This document shows, in pieces, positions 1 to 7,378 of a stretch of 30,341 bases of DNA. This DNA is from X23 sp050251575 (GTDB lineage Bacteria; Bacillota; Clostridia; SK-Y3): NCBI GenBank assembly GCA_050251575.1, contig JBFWMP010000020.1, positions 1 through 30,341 of the forward strand. Reading direction: 5' to 3'. Within the stretch, counting starts at the first letter, position 1. Every line of letters begins with the position of its first letter. Position numbers and translations under genes: made by a program. Under the pieces are notes generated by a model. The model searched no databases and had not been told where the DNA came from. It saw only the letters and a list, made by a program, of their open reading frames with translations.

Positions 1-385
1 GGATGTTAAAATGTTAAATCAAATATTGAATGCCGCCAATACCTGTATTGCATCAGAAGTAATGTATATTGCCGAAAAGAAAGGTCTTGATACAACCCTA
101 TTATGGGATGTTATTAATAATAGCTCCGGAGCATCATGGGTTTCAAAAAACAATGTGCCAAAATACTTTTTAACTAAAAATCATGTACCCGGTTTCAAGT
201 TGGGTCTGATGAAAAAGGATGTTGGATTATTTATTGACAGTGCGAGAGCACAGGATACTGAAACACCACTGGCAGATATGGTTTATTCCATGCTTTGCGC
301 TGCCAGCAATGACGGAGAAAATGATGATAAGAATTATACTTATGTAGCTCAGTGGTTTGAGGATAAGAGTAAAGGAAAAGCATAA
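1..385 (+). CDS. 3-hydroxyisobutyrate dehydrogenase / tartronate semialdehyde reductase family, 3' part
   Basis: The gene enters from the left edge; frame 2 is open from the first base, so the ATG at 11 is internal. What remains (about 127 residues) is the all-helical C-terminal domain of the beta-hydroxyacid dehydrogenase family. The opening residues V-K-M-L-N-Q fit the family's conserved K-x-x-N segment, in which the lysine is catalytic, and F-K-L-G-L-M-x-K-D is the typical substrate-domain helix. The NAD-binding Rossmann domain lies outside the window. The next gene, 27 bases downstream, is an HpcH/HpaI aldolase. That pairing matches glucarate/galactarate breakdown, where aldolase-made tartronate semialdehyde is reduced to glycerate, so a GarR-like role is inferred. 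Other 3-hydroxyacid substrates cannot be excluded. Confidence 0.85.
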   Translation, partial: DVKMLNQILNAANTCIASEVMYIAEKKGLDTTLLWDVINNSSGASWVSKNNVPKYFLTKNHVPGFKLGLMKKDVGLFIDSARAQDTETPLADMVYSMLCAASNDGENDDKNYTYVAQWFEDKSKGKA

Positions 386-412
386 AATACAATATTAAAG
401 GAGAACACAGAT

Positions 413-1180
413 ATGATTAGAGAAAATAAAGTAAAAAAGATGATTAAAGAGGGGAAAACGGCTTTAGGTACATTCGTTAAAATCACCGACCCTGCATCAA
501 TGGAAGTATTATGTATGAGTGGTTTGGATTTTGTTATAGTAGATAATGAACATACATCCATGAGCAAGGAAACCATGGTTAATTTGGTCAGAGCGTCAGA
601 AATCTATGATGTACCTTGTATTATAAGAGTAAGAGAAAGTGATCCTAATCAGATACTCCAGGCTCTTGACAGCGGTGCGTTGGGTGTACAGGTACCGGCT
701 ATCAATACAGTAGCAGATGCTAAGTCAGCAGCGATGAGTTCAAAGTATAAGCCTGAAGGGAACAGGGGCTATACTGCAAGTCAGAGAGCGGCAGGATATG
801 GTATTATTCCTCCTGCTGAATATGCAATGAAGGCTAATGAAAATATTATGACTATTTGTTACTGTGAAACAAAAGAAGCTTTAGACAATCTTGATGAAAT
901 GGTAAAAATAGAAGGAATAGACGTTATCTTTATCGGACCCTATGACTTATCTCAAGCACTAGGTGTTACAGGAAATCCTTCTCACGATATAGTACAAAAA
1001 GCAATCGAGGTAATTATAGAAAAAACCACTAAGAGTGGTAAGCAAGTAGGAATCCTTGCAGCAGATGGCGAACAGGCTAAGTATTATAATCAAAAGGGTA
1101 TTAATTTTATCGTAATGAATTCAGATACTTCAATGATTTATAAGGGTGTACGACAGTACATTTCCCAATTTAAGGGCTGA
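413..1180 (+). CDS. HpcH/HpaI family aldolase (GarL-like)
   Basis: A 255-residue class II (metal-dependent) aldolase of the HpcH/HpaI/citrate lyase beta family, full length for the family. Visible motifs are G-T-F-V near residue 20, D-F-V-I-V-D-N-E-H around 39-47 with the catalytic histidine, the I-I-R-V-R substrate arginine near 70, C-E-T with the metal-ligand glutamate, and I-F-I-G-P-Y-D-L-S with the metal-ligand aspartate. Family members cleave 2-keto-3-deoxy sugar acids or 4-hydroxy-2-oxo acids to pyruvate plus an aldehyde. It follows the reductase gene by 27 bases with AAAGGAG before its ATG, and the unit ends at a strong terminator at 1294. The linked reductase suggests a 2-dehydro-3-deoxyglucarate aldolase; 4-hydroxy-2-oxoheptanedioate is the main alternative substrate. 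Confidence 0.88.
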   Translation: MIRENKVKKMIKEGKTALGTFVKITDPASMEVLCMSGLDFVIVDNEHTSMSKETMVNLVRASEIYDVPCIIRVRESDPNQILQALDSGALGVQVPAINTVADAKSAAMSSKYKPEGNRGYTASQRAAGYGIIPPAEYAMKANENIMTICYCETKEALDNLDEMVKIEGIDVIFIGPYDLSQALGVTGNPSHDIVQKAIEVIIEKTTKSGKQVGILAADGEQAKYYNQKGINFIVMNSDTSMIYKGVRQYISQFKG

Positions 1181-1249
1181 TTTTCAAAAGAAAAATGGTC
1201 TCAGACATGGCAGGGATGTCCTCCATGGAATATTTAAGATGATTAAACT

Positions 1250-1271
1250 AAAATATTAATTTTAATATTTT
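1250..1271. repeat. AT-only palindrome downstream of aldolase gene
   Basis: AAAATATTAA, a 2-base loop and TTAATATTTT form a perfect 10-bp inverted repeat in the spacer before the main terminator. It has no GC core, so it is unlikely to terminate transcription alone. Confidence 0.5.
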
Positions 1272-1293
1272 GAAAAGACCCTCATAAATGTAA

Positions 1294-1326
1294 GAACTGC
1301 TTAGAAATAAGCAGTTCATTTTTTTT
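1294..1326 (+). terminator. Rho-independent terminator of the aldolase operon
   Basis: GAACTGCTTA (1294-1303), loop GAAA, TAAGCAGTTC (1308-1317), then A and eight T. The 10-bp stem is perfect, has a stable GNRA tetraloop, and is followed directly by the T tract. It closes the reductase-aldolase unit and separates it from rnhB. Confidence 0.92.
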
Positions 1327-1425
1327 GTAGAAATAGGGCAGGATTTCCGATATAATATATAGAATGAATATTATAAAGAAGTATTAATGAATGCTTCCAC
1401 TCTGACTGACAAGTCTATGATTCAG

Positions 1426-1455
1426 GCTTGGAGCTCGGAGCTTGGAGCTTGGAGG
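1426..1455 (+). repeat. GGAGCTTGGAG tandem repeat, copy 1
   Basis: Four imperfect units of GAGCTTG/GAGCTCG run head to tail and finish in GGAGGTAAAAGCTA. The last GGAGG lies 9 bases before the rnhB ATG and is its only good ribosome binding site. A related array in the opposite orientation occurs at 26196-26229. Confidence 0.7.
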
Positions 1456-1464
1456 TAAAAGCTA

Positions 1465-2244
1465 ATGGACTATTCAAGTATGAATGCTAAAGCGATTAAT
1501 ACATATTTAGATACTTTAGAGATTGATGCTCTGGAAAAAGAAATGCCTATTCTAAAAAGCAGTGCACGCTCTACTGTACTTAAGCTTGTAACAAAATATA
1601 ACAACAGGATTGAAAAACACTATCGGGAACTGGAACGAATCAAACAGCTTTATAGGTTTGAAGAGCAGCTTTACCGACAAGGTTTACAATATATTGCAGG
1701 TGTAGATGAAGCCGGCCGTGGTCCGCTTGCAGGTTCGGTATTTGCGGCTGCAGTTATTCTGAAACCAGGCACCATTATTAAAGGAATTAATGATTCAAAA
1801 AAACTGAGTGAAGCAAAAAGAGAAGAAATATTCAAAGAAATTATAGAAAAGGCAGAATACTATAATGTTGCCAGTGTCACTGGTGAAGAAATTGATGAGA
1901 TTAATATCCGGAATGCTGCTTTCAAAGCAATGGGGAAGGCAGTTCAAGGCTTAGATATCTTACCTCAATTTGTTTTAATTGATGGTGATGATGTAAAAGA
2001 AATGAATATTCAGCATCAGTGCATTGTGAAGGGTGATAGTTTGAGCATCTCCATCGCTGCCGCCTCTATTTTGGCAAAAGTCTCAAGAGATCGGTATATA
2101 AGAGAATATGACAAGATTTATCCGCAGTATGGATTTGCTTCTCATAAAGGTTATGGTACTAAAGAACATATAGATTCAATAAAAAAATTTGGATTGTGCC
2201 CTATCCATAGAAGAAGTTTTACTTCAAAATTCATTAATGTTTAA
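1465..2244 (+). CDS. rnhB: Ribonuclease HII
   Basis: Cleaves the RNA strand of RNA-DNA hybrids and nicks at single ribonucleotides in DNA; a cytosolic metal-dependent enzyme. All four expected acidic residues are visible: D81-E82 in V-D-E-A-G-R-G, D173 in L-I-D-G-D, and D191 in V-K-G-D-S just before the family signature S-I-A-A-A-S-I-L-A-K-V. The protein is 259 residues with an extra N-terminal helical segment of about 70 residues before the catalytic domain, as in Bacillus RNase HII. The start is set by GGAGG at 1451-1455, which belongs to a repeat array. A TATAAT box at 1351-1356 may be its promoter, but I see no good -35. The order rnhB, FliK-like, FlhB-C-like matches rnhB-ylqG-ylqH of Bacillus. 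Confidence 0.96.
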   Translation: MDYSSMNAKAINTYLDTLEIDALEKEMPILKSSARSTVLKLVTKYNNRIEKHYRELERIKQLYRFEEQLYRQGLQYIAGVDEAGRGPLAGSVFAAAVILKPGTIIKGINDSKKLSEAKREEIFKEIIEKAEYYNVASVTGEEIDEINIRNAAFKAMGKAVQGLDILPQFVLIDGDDVKEMNIQHQCIVKGDSLSISIAAASILAKVSRDRYIREYDKIYPQYGFASHKGYGTKEHIDSIKKFGLCPIHRRSFTSKFINV

Positions 2245-2256
2245 TGGTGATAAAAG

Positions 2257-3831
2257 ATGAAAATAAATGGACTTACAGGCTCACAACAATTAAATGTGAT
2301 AAACATCAGCAACTTGTTAAAAAACGCTGATATCGGTGATGTCTTACATGTACAGATTACAGGTATTTCCTCAAAGGCACTTTCACTACGCCTGCCTGAT
2401 GGAAGTATTATCAGCGCAGCAAGTATGGTGCCGCTTGAAGTGAATATCGGTGATTTTTTAGATTTATCTATTAGGACAAGGGATGAATCACAGGTGTTTG
2501 TTGAAATTGTTAATGGAGATATGGGTGAAAACTTGAAGGATGCTAATATTAAAGACAAGCTTTTATCTCTAAATATTGCACCTGATTTAAAAAGCATACA
2601 GGTTGGACGCGAAATGCTAAAAAATGATCTCACTTTAACGAAAGAAAGTTTTCAAGATACAATAAAACTGCTAAGTAAATTTAGCAATTCAACAGTGGAT
2701 AAGTTAACATTTTTAATGGGGAATTCTATACCCGTAAATTCAAAAAATATTAATTCAATCGATCAGCTTTCCCAGCATAAGCAAATGCTGGGACAAAATC
2801 TTGAAAAGCTTATTACTCATTTAGGGCAGTTGGTGGAAACAGTATCTAAAATTGAATCAGACAGAAATCTGAATTCAGTTGTAAATAATAAAATGCAATC
2901 GCCACAAAAAAATGATACGGTAGATAATAATAGTACTGAATACAATAATATTAATCAAAAGAATATCTCTGCCGGTAATATCAATAAAGAGGATAGTATC
3001 AATAGAAGCGAAATAAAAATGAATCAAAATCAAATAGGCTTTAAATATGAGCATATAGTATCTGAAGATATTCCAAAGAGTTCTATGGCAAAAAGTATTC
3101 AAAGCATTCCTAAAAAGAGTATCCCTGAACAAAATGCTATTTCTAAAAATATAATAATTGATAATAAGCTAGAACTTGATACTCATACCGGAACTGAACT
3201 CAAAACTGAACTTGAAAATATACACAGGAATGTTAAGAATCTCTTTAAGGTGATAGATAAGACTTGTGCAGAAAAATTACCTGAACAGATTAACGGAGAA
3301 AAAGTAGTGAAGGAGATTAGGGAAGTACTGAAAAACCTATTATCTTGCAATATCGCTGCTGATACAGATGAATCCAGGCAACTAACAAGTATAGTGACTG
3401 AAATTGAAGAAAGTTTGAATTTTATGAATCAAATAAGCCGTTTTTACCATTTGATTCATATTCCTATTAATATCAATCATTATGATAGTACCGTTGAGTT
3501 ATATATATTTAAGGATGGAAAGAATAAAAAGAAAATTGATCCTGCCAATACTTCAATATTTGTTTCATTAGATACAGCGAATCTTGGACTTGTAGAAGCG
3601 TTAATTAACGTAACAAATAAAAATTTGGAATGTCTTTTTCAAACAGATGAAAAAGAGACATTACAATTTATTAAGAAAAACGTTACACATTTATACAATT
3701 TGTTAGATGTTTATGGTTATAAGCTTGTTAAAGTAAATTATAAAGAAATTGAGGAAAGAACAGATCTAATCAATATCAGACAAACTAAAAATCGGCATGA
3801 TAAAAAATATTCCTTTGATATGAGGGTGTGA
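2257..3831 (+). CDS. FliK-like hook-length-control-type protein (YlqG-like)
   Basis: A 524-residue protein with three visible parts. Residues about 25-90 look like a small beta-barrel (repeated G-D-V-L, L-R-L-P-D-G-S-I-I and I-G-D-F-L-D-L-S strands). Residues about 200-310 are a low-complexity linker rich in Asn, Ser, Lys and Ile. Residues about 400-510 resemble the C-terminal domain of the flagellar hook-length control protein FliK, with S-L-D-T-A-N-L-G-L-V-E-A followed by L-x-C-L-F-Q-T-x-x-x-E and a terminal helix-strand. FliK measures hook length and switches export specificity by touching FlhB. The next gene, 3 bases downstream, encodes an FlhB C-domain-like protein, so partnership is a reasonable inference. 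No flagellar genes are in the window. Its position after rnhB matches ylqG of Bacillus. Function unknown. Confidence 0.72.
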   Translation: MKINGLTGSQQLNVINISNLLKNADIGDVLHVQITGISSKALSLRLPDGSIISAASMVPLEVNIGDFLDLSIRTRDESQVFVEIVNGDMGENLKDANIKDKLLSLNIAPDLKSIQVGREMLKNDLTLTKESFQDTIKLLSKFSNSTVDKLTFLMGNSIPVNSKNINSIDQLSQHKQMLGQNLEKLITHLGQLVETVSKIESDRNLNSVVNNKMQSPQKNDTVDNNSTEYNNINQKNISAGNINKEDSINRSEIKMNQNQIGFKYEHIVSEDIPKSSMAKSIQSIPKKSIPEQNAISKNIIIDNKLELDTHTGTELKTELENIHRNVKNLFKVIDKTCAEKLPEQINGEKVVKEIREVLKNLLSCNIAADTDESRQLTSIVTEIEESLNFMNQISRFYHLIHIPININHYDSTVELYIFKDGKNKKKIDPANTSIFVSLDTANLGLVEALINVTNKNLECLFQTDEKETLQFIKKNVTHLYNLLDVYGYKLVKVNYKEIEERTDLINIRQTKNRHDKKYSFDMRV

Positions 3832-3834
3832 AAA

Positions 3835-4173
3835 ATGGCTAAAAATAAAAACATATTAAAGAAAGCAGCTGCCATTAAATACGATCCTTCGAGTGGAGAC
3901 AAGGCACCAAGAATTATTGCCACCGGTAAAGGAGTAGTAGCTGAAAATATTATTAACAAAGCAGAAGAAAATCATATTCCTGTTCATAATGATCCTAAAC
4001 TGGCTCATATATTGAATATGCTTCAGATTGGTGAAGAAATACCTGCGGAACTATATGAGGTTGTTGCGCAGATTTTATTATTTGTAAGTGAGTTAGATAA
4101 ACAAGCTTCTTGGGTTCAGGGGGAGCCTCACCCTCTGAGTACAGGCAACACTGTTAGTCATCGGGCAAATTAA
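3835..4173 (+). CDS. Stand-alone FlhB C-terminal domain protein (YlqH/EscU-type)
   Basis: A 112-residue soluble protein matching the cytoplasmic domain of FlhB/YscU export-switch proteins: A-I-K-Y-D-P, then A-P-R-I-I-A-T-G-K-G, then I-P-V-H-N-D-P-K-L-A, then I-G-E-E-I-P-x-E-L-Y-E-V-V-A-Q-I-L. It has no membrane helices. The N-P-T-H self-cleavage motif is absent: the homology starts just after where the cleavage would be, so the protein resembles the released C-terminal fragment of FlhB. Residues after about 92 form an unrelated polar tail. It is translated from an ATG 3 bases after the FliK-like gene's stop, implying coupling. The pair corresponds to ylqG-ylqH of Bacillus, whose role is not established as far as I know. 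Confidence 0.85.
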   Translation: MAKNKNILKKAAAIKYDPSSGDKAPRIIATGKGVVAENIINKAEENHIPVHNDPKLAHILNMLQIGEEIPAELYEVVAQILLFVSELDKQASWVQGEPHPLSTGNTVSHRAN

Positions 4174-4191
4174 GAGGAGAAATCAATACAA

Positions 4192-4569
4192 ATGACAATG
4201 TATAGAAAAAAGATTGGTGAAGTGGGAGAGCAGGAAGCAATTAAATATTTGGTTCGAAACAGATATAAGATTCTGATTAGAAATTTTCGCTGTCGATTTG
4301 GAGAAATAGACATCATCGCCAGAGATGGGGAATATATTGTATTTATTGAAGTGAAAACCCGCAAAGATTGCCGGTTCGGAGTTCCTTCAGAAGCCGTAAG
4401 CTATCATAAAAGACATAAAATTATTAAGGTAGCCCAATATTATCTTTTGCAAAAAAGGCTTGAAGATATTAATGTGCGGTTTGATATTGTAGAAGTTATT
4501 GGTTCATTAGTTGGTGATAAACCTGTAATCGAATCTGTGGGAGTAATTAAAGACGCATTTCAATTATAG
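4192..4569 (+). CDS. YraN family (UPF0102) nuclease-like protein
   Basis: A 125-residue protein carrying the complete UPF0102/YraN signature: an N-terminal G-E-x-x-A-x-x-Y-L helix, F-R-C-R-F-G-E-I-D-I-I-A-R-D (residues about 38-51), F-I-E-V-K-T-R and a following helix. The E-I-D ... E-V-K arrangement is the active-site layout of the restriction-endonuclease-like fold, so a DNA nuclease or resolvase-type activity is predicted for the family but the exact role is not settled. AGGAGA at 4175-4180 lies 11 bases before the ATG at 4192; a second ATG at 4198 would be farther from it. It follows the FlhB-C-like gene by 18 bases and is commonly linked to rnhB in Firmicutes. Confidence 0.9.
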   Translation: MTMYRKKIGEVGEQEAIKYLVRNRYKILIRNFRCRFGEIDIIARDGEYIVFIEVKTRKDCRFGVPSEAVSYHKRHKIIKVAQYYLLQKRLEDINVRFDIVEVIGSLVGDKPVIESVGVIKDAFQL

Positions 4570-4625
4570 TAGAGAACGGTCTGAAACCACTGAAAAAGTC
4601 AAATGTCGTTGAAAACTCCCCGAAA

Positions 4626-4709
4626 TGTCATTCTGAGCGTAGCGAAGAATCTTAGCATTTAAGCAACTTTTAAGATTCTTCATTTCACTTTTTTTCATTC
4701 AGAATGACA
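4626..4709. repeat. 84-bp nested inverted-repeat element (TGTCATTCTGA ends)
   Basis: The outer arms TGTCATTCTGA (4626-4636) and TCAGAATGACA (4699-4709) are perfect 11-bp inverted repeats. Inside them GAAGAATCTTA (4644-4654) and TAAGATTCTTC (4671-4681) are a second perfect 11-bp pair. There is no coding capacity. The GTCATTCTGAGCGTAGCGAAGAATCT half is a type of dispersed repeat I recognise from many draft genomes. A degenerate half copy is at 20283-20312. It may be a miniature non-autonomous element or a structured spacer, and it could also act as a terminator for yraN. Confidence 0.75.
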
Positions 4710-4716
4710 GAATTCA

Positions 4717-5070
4717 GTATTTAGGAATGGGCAAAACCATTCCCTACAAGATTCTCTATTAATATAAGGAGGTTTTAGCGTGAATAATTTCATTATTTTC
4801 GATGCACACTGCGATACCATTACAAAACTCATGGAAACTGGTCNNNNNNNNNNNNNNNNNNNNNNNNNNNNNNNNNNNNNNNNNNNNNNNNNNNNNNNNN
4901 NNNNNNNNNNNNNNNNNNNNNNNNNNNNNNNNNNNNNNNNNNNGTATTTAGGAATGGGCAAAACCATTCCCTACAAGATTCTCTATTAATATAAGGAGGT
5001 TTTAGCGTGAATAATTTCATTATTTTCGATGCACACTGCGATACCATTACAAAACTCATGGAAACTGGTC
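4717..5070. other. Assembly artefact: 127-bp contig overlap around a 100-N gap
   Basis: Bases 4717-4843 and 4944-5070 are identical over 127 bp, separated by exactly 100 N (4844-4943). Both carry the same ribosome binding site and the first 21 codons of the dipeptidase. 127 is a common largest k-mer in short-read assembly, so these are two contig ends that overlap and should be merged. The true sequence has one copy, no gap and an intact gene. The partial reading frame beginning at 4780 is not a separate gene. Confidence 0.95.
4724..4747 (-). repeat. REP-like hairpin with GTAG foot, copy 1
   Basis: On the minus strand GTAG (4747-4744) is followed at once by GGAATGG, a 6-base loop and CCATTCC, a perfect 7-bp stem. 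The layout matches the copies at 9689 and 12791. The same bases recur at 4951-4974 only because of the assembly duplication. Confidence 0.6.
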
Positions 5071-5957
5071 AGGATTTATATTCTAATGATGCACACCTGG
5101 ATATTAAGAGAATGAAGAAGTATAAAGGATATGTGCAAATATTCGCTGCCTGGATAGCACCGGAATATTCTCCGCATCATGCATTAAAGAGGAGCTTGCA
5201 AATCATCGATGAATTTATCAGACAGGTTGAAAAAAATAAAGAATATATTGCTTTTGTAAGAGATTATAAGCAGATGATGGAAGCAGTCCACAATCAAAAG
5301 GTGGCTGCTTTTCTTTCAATAGAAGGCGGGGAGGCTCTACAGGGAGATTTGTCCGTTTTAAGAATGCTATATCAATTAGGCGTGCGCAGTATTTGTCTTA
5401 CTTGGAATGGTCGGAATCAAATTGCAGATGGTGTAGGAGAAGAATGTACCAATGGAGGCTTAACCGGTTTTGGAAGAACAGTTGTAGAAGAAATGAACAG
5501 ACTAGGGATGCTTATTGATGTATCCCATTTATCTCCGGCAGGGTTTTGGGATGTGATTGAGCTTAGCAAGCAGCCTATTATTGCATCTCACTCAAATTCC
5601 AAATCATTGTGTCGACATAAGAGAAATCTGACAGATGATCAATTCCAAGCATTGATAAAGAATGGAGGGATGGCAGGTATCAATATTTATCCGTTATTTC
5701 TTAATGAATGCGGTGAGGCAGATATTTATGATATGGTTAGACATATTGAATATTTTATGGAGTTGGGTGGGGAAAATAATATTGGCTTGGGATGTGATTT
5801 TGACGGAATAGATATTACTCCAAAAGATATAAAAAGCGTAGAACAATTAGAAGAGTTATTTAATTCTCTGTTGAGGTTGAATTATAGCCAGCAGCAGGTG
5901 GAAAAGATAGCGGGGGAAAATTCTATTCGATTAATACAGAAAATTTTTCAAAAATGA
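5007..5957 (+). CDS. Membrane dipeptidase family peptidase (M19)
   Basis: A 316-residue zinc peptidase of family M19 (renal dipeptidase type). The metal-binding pattern is complete: D-A-H-C-D (H10, D12), S-I-E-G-G-E with the bridging glutamate, D-V-S-H and A-S-H-S with two histidines, and G-C-D-F-D-G-I with the catalytic-pocket aspartate. Members hydrolyse dipeptides, including L-D and D-D forms, so nutrient or cell-wall peptide recycling is plausible. No signal peptide is seen, so it is probably cytosolic. The start is GTG at 5007, eight bases after AAGGAGG. Its first 64 bases also appear before the N gap because of the duplicated contig end; the gene itself is complete. Confidence 0.93.
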   Translation: MNNFIIFDAHCDTITKLMETGQDLYSNDAHLDIKRMKKYKGYVQIFAAWIAPEYSPHHALKRSLQIIDEFIRQVEKNKEYIAFVRDYKQMMEAVHNQKVAAFLSIEGGEALQGDLSVLRMLYQLGVRSICLTWNGRNQIADGVGEECTNGGLTGFGRTVVEEMNRLGMLIDVSHLSPAGFWDVIELSKQPIIASHSNSKSLCRHKRNLTDDQFQALIKNGGMAGINIYPLFLNECGEADIYDMVRHIEYFMELGGENNIGLGCDFDGIDITPKDIKSVEQLEELFNSLLRLNYSQQQVEKIAGENSIRLIQKIFQK

Positions 5958-5975
5958 ATTATTGATACAAACTAC

Positions 5976-6004
5976 TTGCAATTTAATACGATATATTATA
6001 ATAT
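5976..6004 (+). promoter_or_regulatory. Possible promoter of the aspartate aminotransferase gene
   Basis: TTGCAA (5976-5981), a 17-base spacer and TAATAT (5999-6004). The surroundings are very AT-rich, so chance matches are likely; the only support is position and spacing. Confidence 0.35.
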
Positions 6005-6087
6005 ATTTTATATGATTATAAATTAATGAAATTTATTAATAAAAATAATGCATTAGTTAAGTTTATATCAATGGAGGTATAATATCT

Positions 6088-7287
6088 ATGAGTTTAGAAC
6101 TATCCCAAAAGGGATTATCTATTAGTCCGTCATCTACTCTTGCAATTGATGCAAAGTTTAAGGGCATGAAGGCGAAAGGAATTGATGTTGTTGGTTTTGG
6201 TGCCGGTGAGCCGGATTTTGATACTCCGCAGCATATTAAGGATGCTGCTATAAAGGCAATTAATGAAGGTTTTACAAAGTATACTGCTGCTGCAGGAATG
6301 CCCCAGCTTAAAGAAGCTGTTTGCAGAAAATTTCAAAGGGATAATGGACTCAGCTATAGTCCTGATCAAATTGTTATCAGCAATGGTGCAAAGCATTCAT
6401 TAGTAAATATTTTTACTGCTATCTGCAATGTGGGTGATGAGATAATTATTCCGACTCCGTTTTGGGTCAGCTATCCTGAAATGGTAAAGCTCGCCGATGG
6501 TGTCCCGGTTTTTCTTCCAACTACTGAAGAAAACAGCTTTAAATTTACTATTGATGATTTAAAGAAGGTACTGACACCAAAAACGAAAGCATTAATAATG
6601 AATAGCCCTAGCAATCCTACAGGTATGGTATATTCAAAGGATGAATTAAAAGCTATTGCTGACTTTGCTGTTAAGAACAGTATCTATATTGTATCTGATG
6701 AAATCTATGAGCATCTTATTTATGATGGTATGGAACATGTAAGCATCGCTTCGTTTGGAGAAGAAATCAAGAATTTGACAATCATTGTAAATGGTGTTTC
6801 GAAAACTTATGCAATGACAGGGTGGAGAATAGGATATACAGCATCTAATATTGAAATTGCAAAGATTATGAGTAATGTTCAAAGCCATGCTACTTCTAAT
6901 CCAAATTCAATAGCGCAGGTTGCTGCTATTGCAGCTTTAGATGGTCCTCGGGATGAAATTGAAGTGATGAAGAAAGCTTTTGTTGAAAGAAGAGACTATA
7001 TGGTAGATAGAATTAATAGTATCGAAGGTTTATCATGTTCCAAGCCGCAGGGAGCCTTTTATGTAATGATGAATATCAAGAGCACTTTTGGTAAGAACTA
7101 TTACGGAAAGACAATCAATGATTCTGATGAATTTTCAGAAGTTTTATTAGAAAAAGGAAATGTAGCATTGGTTCCGGGTTCTGGTTTTGGTGCAGAAGGT
7201 TATGTACGATGGTCATATGCTACTTCTATGGAAAATATCGTAGAAGGATTAAATAGGATTGAAAAGTTTTTAAAGAATGAGTTATAA
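6088..7287 (+). CDS. aspB: Aspartate aminotransferase (class I, PLP-dependent)
   Basis: A 399-residue fold-type I aminotransferase that interconverts aspartate and 2-oxoglutarate with oxaloacetate and glutamate in the cytosol. Visible signatures: F-G-A-G-E-P-D-F-D-T-P near the start, S-N-G-A-K-H-S phosphate-binding segment, N-S-P-S-N-P-T-G, S-D-E-I-Y-E, the PLP lysine K239 in V-S-K-T-Y-A-M-T-G-W-R-I-G-Y, and a C-terminal R-W-S-Y-A substrate-carboxylate arginine. This fits the AspB/Igamma subgroup. GGAGGT precedes the ATG. The downstream purB consumes aspartate-derived adenylosuccinate, a reasonable metabolic neighbour. Prephenate or aromatic acceptor activity occurs in the same subgroup and is not excluded. 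Confidence 0.92.
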   Translation: MSLELSQKGLSISPSSTLAIDAKFKGMKAKGIDVVGFGAGEPDFDTPQHIKDAAIKAINEGFTKYTAAAGMPQLKEAVCRKFQRDNGLSYSPDQIVISNGAKHSLVNIFTAICNVGDEIIIPTPFWVSYPEMVKLADGVPVFLPTTEENSFKFTIDDLKKVLTPKTKALIMNSPSNPTGMVYSKDELKAIADFAVKNSIYIVSDEIYEHLIYDGMEHVSIASFGEEIKNLTIIVNGVSKTYAMTGWRIGYTASNIEIAKIMSNVQSHATSNPNSIAQVAAIAALDGPRDEIEVMKKAFVERRDYMVDRINSIEGLSCSKPQGAFYVMMNIKSTFGKNYYGKTINDSDEFSEVLLEKGNVALVPGSGFGAEGYVRWSYATSMENIVEGLNRIEKFLKNEL

Positions 7288-7295
7288 TAAGTAAA

Positions 7296-7354
7296 TAGTG
7301 GATGGTGGGTAGTGGGTAGTGGGTAGAGTTTTAAAGCCACAATTCACTACTCAT
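7296..7354. repeat. GTGGGTA purine-rich repeat with pyrimidine arm, copy 1
   Basis: Three tandem GTGGGTA units are followed, after a short A/T spacer, by AATTCACTACTCAT, a pyrimidine-rich arm partly complementary to them. A related element is at 27647-27708. It fills the aspB-purB spacer. Confidence 0.6.
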
Positions 7355-7378
7355 AATTTTTTAGGGAGGAAGATACAT

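Noticed and set aside
4780..4989. Separate short gene starting like the M19 dipeptidase before the N gap
   Set aside because: It is the duplicated contig end, identical to the true start at 5007.
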